Positions 59,100 through 64,000 of a DNA stretch of 64,000 bases are shown here, in pieces. The notes beneath the pieces were generated by a model, which saw only the letters and a program-made list of their open reading frames with translations, was not told the origin of the DNA and made no database searches. Within the stretch, counting starts at the first letter, position 1, and the number at the start of each line of letters is the position of its first letter. The stretch is from Chaetoderma sp. LZ-2023a (lineage: Eukaryota > Mollusca > Caudofoveata > Chaetodermatida > Chaetodermatidae): assembly GCA_034401795.1 (NCBI GenBank), contig CM067359.1, forward strand, positions 147,566,233-147,630,232. Reading direction: 5' to 3'. Position numbers and translations under genes: made by a program.

Positions 59100-59250
59100 T
59101 ATGTTGGGACAACATTGGTGATTAGTTGGCACGGTTGGCGTTCGCTATTGCACATCGGGCCAAAATTGGCAATTGGTTGGTCCAATGTTGGCACACGAGT
59201 GGCAACATTACAATTGAGTTACAGTTGTTGGGTCAACTACTTATAACCAG
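59100..59250 (+). repeat. 'TTGGGCCAA' dispersed repeat, copy 1
   Basis: Short degenerate units rich in ttggcac, gggccaaaattggca and ccaatgttggc, ending gagttacagttgttgggtca. Related blocks are at 59600-59770 and 63180-63410. Confidence 0.65.
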
Positions 59251-59466
59251 TGCTTGAGTGGGTGGGTGGGTATACGTGCGTCCATGCGTGAATGTGTGTG
59301 CGTGTATTGTACACGCACTATGGGTGTGACTACTACAAACATGTCCATGGATCTTCTTCGTGTTTTCTAACTTCACAAATTGTATGGATATATAGCTGCT
59401 ATGTAGATATGTTAAACAGTTCATTTCATTCATGTAATGACCCCTCGATGTGCTAAATAAAATACA

Positions 59467-59472
59467 TACTAG

Positions 59473-59540
<68 letters not shown>
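59467..59540. repeat. (ACT)n microsatellite
   Basis: About 24 copies of act. Confidence 0.97.
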
Positions 59541-59541
<1 letters not shown>

Positions 59542-59599
59542 CATAACAAATGCTATATATGTGGATAATGGGTTGAGCAAGCGTTATAGCCAATGCATC

Positions 59600-59770
59600 T
59601 AATAATGATAGACACGTGCATTGGGCCAACATTGGCACAAAAACTTATTGCCAATGCATATTATAAATGTTATATACATGGGTTGGGCAAATGTTGGCAT
59701 AACAGTGGCGGAATTACAGTTGGGTTACAGTTGTTTGGACCGTGCAGGCCCAACCACTTAGAACTGATGT
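59600..59770 (+). repeat. 'TTGGGCCAA' dispersed repeat, copy 2
   Basis: cattgggccaacattggcac, gttgggcaaatgttggca, ttgggttacagttgtttgga. Same order as copy 1, diverged. Confidence 0.65.
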
Positions 59771-59881
59771 ATATAATAAATGGCATGCGCATGTCAGGCC
59801 AATGTTTAATCTACGATTTGTTATCTAAAATCAGTAAGCCAATGTATTCGATAATTAGTGGCATGATCAAAATTTTATTAA

Positions 59882-59883
<2 letters not shown>

Positions 59884-59962
<79 letters not shown>
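59884..59962. repeat. (AT)n microsatellite
   Basis: About 39 copies of at. Confidence 0.97.
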
Positions 59963-59964
<2 letters not shown>

Positions 59965-60036
59965 CTTCTCAAGGGAAGTACTCGGTAACTCTATATCAGT
60001 TTATTTAATAAAGTAAATTAAGTCCTTGTTAGGAAT

Positions 60037-60212
60037 ACAGCGATTGGGCTTATTACTCAGTAAGCAGTTCGATATCTGAAAGTATTTATGTTATCTAAAT
60101 ATTATTCACCCTCAAAACACCTCTATGCTGTATTAAAATTTCAATATGGCTTGTGAAAAACCATCTTAAGAAATTGGCAATGTCGCAGGAATATAGGAAA
60201 TCTGGTTAAATT
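60037..60212 (+). repeat. Direct repeat partner of 58378-58555
   Basis: Same block order as the first copy. The pair brackets the 39-bp minisatellite and two other repeats. Confidence 0.8.
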
Positions 60213-60849
60213 TATATTTTATTACTTTGCACAAGTTTTGTTCGACATGGTACAACATAACATACAAGAACCGGTTTGGGAATTATACATAGTTGTATTT
60301 TTGTATATATGGGGATTGGTGAGTTGAAAATGGGCTGTCCGCAAATGTACAGTTTTGTCATTTAATTATTGGTTGTTTAATTATTGATTATTTATTTTTA
60401 AATTTTTTTATTCGTGTAACAAGATTTTGAAAGAAAAAGAAAGAAAAATAAATAATTAAATAAATAAAAAAAATATAATAAAGGAAATATGATGAGATTG
60501 TACGCCCATATGCAGACCGTGTAATGTCTGATCCAGGGGATGCCAATGTGGACCCCTGGCCTGTGTAGGACTGCCACCACGGTTTCCATGGGATGTCTTG
60601 GATTGCTAGTCAGACTTAGCCTAAATTAACATGAATTAGCTTTACTTGGAATGTATGGTATATTATAGGTCATTGTGACCTGAAATTTATAGGGATCAGG
60701 TTAAGTATGTGGTTGTGATTCTTGCGGTGGTGTGTTTCATGTGTGTGCGTGTGCGCACATGCGTGCGTGCATGTGTGCACGCGCATGCGTTGGAGGGATA
60801 GTCTTTGTGATAGTGTGTTTGGTGTGGTGTATGTATGGGTATAGGGTGC

Positions 60850-60880
<31 letters not shown>

Positions 60881-61369
60881 CATGCGTGTGCGCGCGTGCT
60901 TGCGTGAGTGCGTGTGTGTGTCTGAGTGCGTGTATGTATACAGGGATGTAGGTGGTCTGAGTGTTACTGCGTGGAGCTGGGTGACTGGGTAGCTTATGTT
61001 ATATGTTTGAATGGATAGCATAGGGATAATGGTGAGAAGTTTTAATTAGGTTTTTTGATAACTTTTGTTAAAGTGTTTATTAGGAAATCAAATTAATAAT
61101 TTAACAAATAATTTCTCTTATAGCATATACAGATGGTCGTTAGACCTGGCTTTTAGGATAATGGTTTTAAATGTGTATAATGCAATAAGAGAACAGGTCA
61201 TGTGGTCAGCCATTAGATATGCAACTTTTTGGACACCCTTTTTGGTCGCTAGTCTGGGTTTTTCCCAGGCACCACCTATATGGCTTAAGCTTTTATACTT
61301 ATACTTATCATATACTACCCTTATAGGTAAAATGTCTGTAGATAGATGGCGACTACATTATGCTTATTG
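60213..61369. other. Unassigned stretch with a GT-rich tract
   Basis: 60730-60950 is dominated by alternating gt/gc (gtgtgtgcgcgcgcatgcgt and similar). No gene seen, including none of the missing 5' CDF exons. Confidence 0.55.
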
Positions 61370-63110
61370 CTTAGTTAATTTGTTTCGAGGTAAAGGAAAG
61401 ATAATGATTGTGTACTGGCTCTTGCGTATACAAAAAATCTGACCAAAATGAATCTAGTTTATTTTTTAAGATATTTAGGCTTACGGCACTAACTACTTCA
61501 TTTGGTAAGCTATTCCAACTATTCGTAATTCGGTTTGCAAAAAAGTTCTGCCTAATTAGTTTGTTACTTCGGCTCTTAGTGAGTTTAAAATTGTCCCCGA
61601 GTGATGCTTTGTTTATCTATCTCCAAGAACTGAACACGATAAAGGCCATGAATGTATTTGTAAGTTTGAATCATATCCCCACGTGATCGACGGTAGTAGA
61701 TAGAAGGTAGATTCAGAAATTAACCAGTCTAAATAAGTATAATTTCTTATTGAGGGTATCATTTTAGTTGCTCTTCGATGCACATTTCCTAGTGTTAGAC
61801 TGTCTTTTTTTAACATGGGAGTCCATGGACTGTTCAAGTATTCAAGTATATGTCTAACTAGCGAAGTGTACAGCCTTACTAGAGTTGAAGAGTCTAAATG
61901 GGTGAGAGACGTTCTTATCAGTCCCAAAATCGTATTAGCTTTTGATACTTGGATTTGACAATGGATGCTAAATTTTAGTTGGTTGTCTACATTCAGACCT
62001 AAATCCTTTACGACAGTTGTTTCTACCAGCTTAATATTTGTATCAAGAGAGTTCATGAAGTATGAATGTTTAATATTAGCGGTACCTAGATGCATAGGAC
62101 AGCATTTGTCAGCATTGAATTTGATTTGCCAGATAGAAGACCATTTCGTTACGCTATTTAAGTCATCTTGTAGTTCTATTGCATCAATTGATGATTTAAT
62201 CTCTTTGTAGATTTCTGTATCGTCAGCAAACATGTTAATTGTAGAGCACGTAATTACATCAGGAAGGCCGTTTATGTAACAGATGAAAAGGAGTGGTCCT
62301 AGTACTCTACCTTGGGGCACACCGCTAATGACAGGAGTTTGAACTGATTTGCATCCATTCATGACAACTCGTTGGGCTCTGTTAGTAAGAAAATCCTCAA
62401 TCCATTTTAGTAGGTTACCATGGATACCAAAATTTTCTAGTTTAAGAAGAAGTCGTTTGTTTGGTACAGAGTCAAATGCCTCAGCAAAGTCTAGATATAG
62501 AGCATCGATACAGCTGCTGTGATCGATTGCATTTGACCATATATCTAAGACTTCAGTTAGCTGTGTGACACAAGAACGCCCTTTAATAAATCCGTGTTGA
62601 CTTGGTACAATTAGTGCGTTTTGCTCAAGATGGCTTACAATATAGTCTTTTGTAATGGACTCAATGAGTTTACAGATTATGGAGGTAAGGCTTATAGGGC
62701 GATAGTTATTAACCAAATGTTTGTTTCCCTTTTGAAAAGTGGAGATACATGACCTAATTTCCAGATTTGAGGTAGCTTACCCTCTCTCAATGAACTAGAG
62801 AAAAGATGTAATAATGGGCAGATAATTTCAAGTTTGAGTTCCGTTAAAACACGGGGGTAGATTCCATCAGGACCTGCAGACTTGTTAGCTTTTAGATTAT
62901 CGATTTTTTAAATTATCATGTCACTAGTGACCTCAATATGATGTAATGGAGCATTGAAATGTTTACTGTTGAAACTAGCCAACTGATTGATATCTTCATC
63001 TGTAAAGACAGATGCAAAATATGTCTTTTCCCCGTCGGTTGTGGTTAGTGTGCCATCGGACTTCATGAGGTCACAAATTGTGTTTCGGTTGCTTTTGCAT
63101 CAGATTCATA
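61370..63110 (-). mobile_element. CR1-like LINE, 5'-truncated
   Basis: The minus strand reads a LINE RT from about 63095: SAGPDGIYPRVLTEL (about 62860), a frame slip near 62735, NNYRPISLTSIICKLIE, SQHGFIKGRSC, LYLDFAEAFDSV, SGVPQGRVLGPLLF and the catalytic FADDTEIY (about 62220). After a frameshift near 61685 comes the CR1-type C-terminus: RGDMIQTYKYIHG, TRG near 61590, and LIRQNFFANRI...WNSLPNEVV near 61530. Breaks include an in-frame TAA near 62909. Endonuclease and ORF1 are absent. It is oriented as the CDF gene and lies upstream of its first visible exon. Confidence 0.88.
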
Positions 63111-63139
63111 AGGTACTCACTGATTTCCTTAATAAAAAC

Positions 63140-63410
63140 CCCATTTGCTTTGTAATATAAAATATTATATTTGTTAAATATGTTGGCTTAATGTTAAAGC
63201 AATGCGCAGATAGTAGTCGGGCCAACCTACACATTCAATGTTGGGTGACTGTTATATGATGTATGTTGGGTCAACGTTGCGTGAACGCATTGGGCCCACC
63301 ATGTTGGGCCAAATTTAGAATAAGGAGCAGAATGATGGTGGGCCAAACTAGAATCCAATGTTTGGCAAATATTACAAAGTATGTTAGGCCAAAATTGGGC
63401 CAATTATAGC
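63140..63410 (+). repeat. 'TTGGGCCAA' dispersed repeat, copy 3, with a tgttaaatatgttggc leader
   Basis: The leader (ttgtaatataaaatattata then tgttaaatatgttggc) also stands at 58612-58650, directly left of the 39-bp minisatellite. The rest is ttgggtcaacgttg, atgttgggccaaattt and similar. Confidence 0.65.
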
Positions 63411-63768
63411 CATATGACGTCGTACTCAACTACGTGACGTTGAGGATGACGTCATAATCAATGATGGCATGAATGACGTAGATAAGTACGTCATGAACGC
63501 ATAATTGGTTACAGACTAAGCGTCTTTGTACGAAATGTATGGCTTTACTATTTAATAAAGATGCTGTTGAATATTTTGAAACTAATTTGACTGTACTATG
63601 GCACCCAGTCAAATTAGTTTCAAAACATTCAATAGCCTACTTGTATATCTTTCTGGAAATTGATAGTCAGGGAGTTCATGGATCAATCGATGTCAGTACG
63701 AGCGAGGTGTGGGTGGAGCTTAGCTAGAGATGGGTGGGGTATAGCTAAAACTGGAAAGGTCCATTGCA
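63405..63768 (+). mobile_element. CRE-hairpin repeat, complete but with a shortened hairpin tip
   Basis: CRE boxes at about 63416, 63447 and 63500; tttaataaagatgctg; hairpin 63559-63635 whose tip is reduced to tactatggcac; ggatcaatcgatg; GC boxes; end actggaaaggtcc. Confidence 0.85.
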
Positions 63769-63912
63769 TCACCGGCACCATCAGCTCTAACACCAGATTC
63801 GATCAGCATCGCCGTCGTCACAATATAAGCAGCTACAGTCCACGCCACGTACAGACCAATGAGTGCAAATCAGAAATAAATTAGTTTGTTTCCAAAACAA
63901 AATAAAATCGTG

Positions 63913-64000
63913 CTGTTGAATATTTTGAACATAATGGACCTTTCCGGTTTTAGCTATGCCCCGCCCATCTCTAGCCAAGCTCCACCCACACCTCGGCTCG
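63913..64000 (-). mobile_element. CRE-hairpin repeat, cut by the window end
   Basis: tgctgttgaatattttgaac directly followed by ataatggacctttccggttt and GC boxes. A hairpin arm is joined to the start of a new minus-oriented copy, as if one copy inserted in the hairpin of another. Confidence 0.65.

Noticed and set aside
58250-64000. Missing TM1-TM2 exon of the CDF gene
   Set aside because: Searched by eye for the DxxxD and following P-G-R/K context on the minus strand; nothing convincing, so probably beyond the window.

Overview
This looks like eukaryotic nuclear DNA from a marine invertebrate, most likely a mollusc or another lophotrochozoan. Gene density is very low, exons are short and separated by multi-kb introns, and TTA-targeted transposons, LINEs, a Maverick/Polinton relic and many fold-back repeats fill the rest. 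A repeat whose ends read 'aacaagaggcccaa...gctcacctgg' and 'ccaggtgagctaaaaa' (37.48-39.14 kb) matches one I remember as common in bivalve and other mollusc genomes. The species cannot be named from this.

One host gene is well supported. Four minus-strand exons (58079-58249, 57471-57593, 47604-47717, 29869-30173) join in matching phase to give the C-terminal ~236 residues of a cation diffusion facilitator of the Mn/MTP type. The gene runs right to left, its 5' exons lie beyond the window or were missed, and its introns contain most of the window from 30 to 58 kb. A second host-like exon, MADF/SANT-like, is at 16481-16645 (minus). The other coding sequence is in mobile elements or their relics.

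Layout: 1-1.58 kb is an 18-bp minisatellite. 4.85-7.10 kb is a head-to-head pair of LINE copies. 11.94-15.43 kb is a nearly full-length but broken LINE with endonuclease and RT, and 17.7-18.3 kb a LINE 3' end. 18.65-24.25 kb is a nested structure: a long inverted repeat around two TTA-flanked Harbinger-like elements that meet at one shared TTA. 31.66-35.09 kb and about 39.4-47.2 kb are two separate long-TIR elements, each with a decayed gene of the same uncharacterised protein family. 35.17-36.06 kb is a 27-bp minisatellite. 47.86-56.32 kb is an eroded Maverick/Polinton with TIRs, sitting inside the CDF intron. 61.37-63.11 kb is a CR1-like LINE.

Across all of this lie about twenty copies of a roughly 400-bp repeat made of an array of TGACGTCA palindromes, a ~90-bp perfect-to-near-perfect hairpin, and repeated GC boxes. 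Two further palindromic repeat families are also dispersed. The hairpin arms change together between copies. That co-variation, and the link between the uncharacterised protein family and long TIRs, are the most unusual observations.
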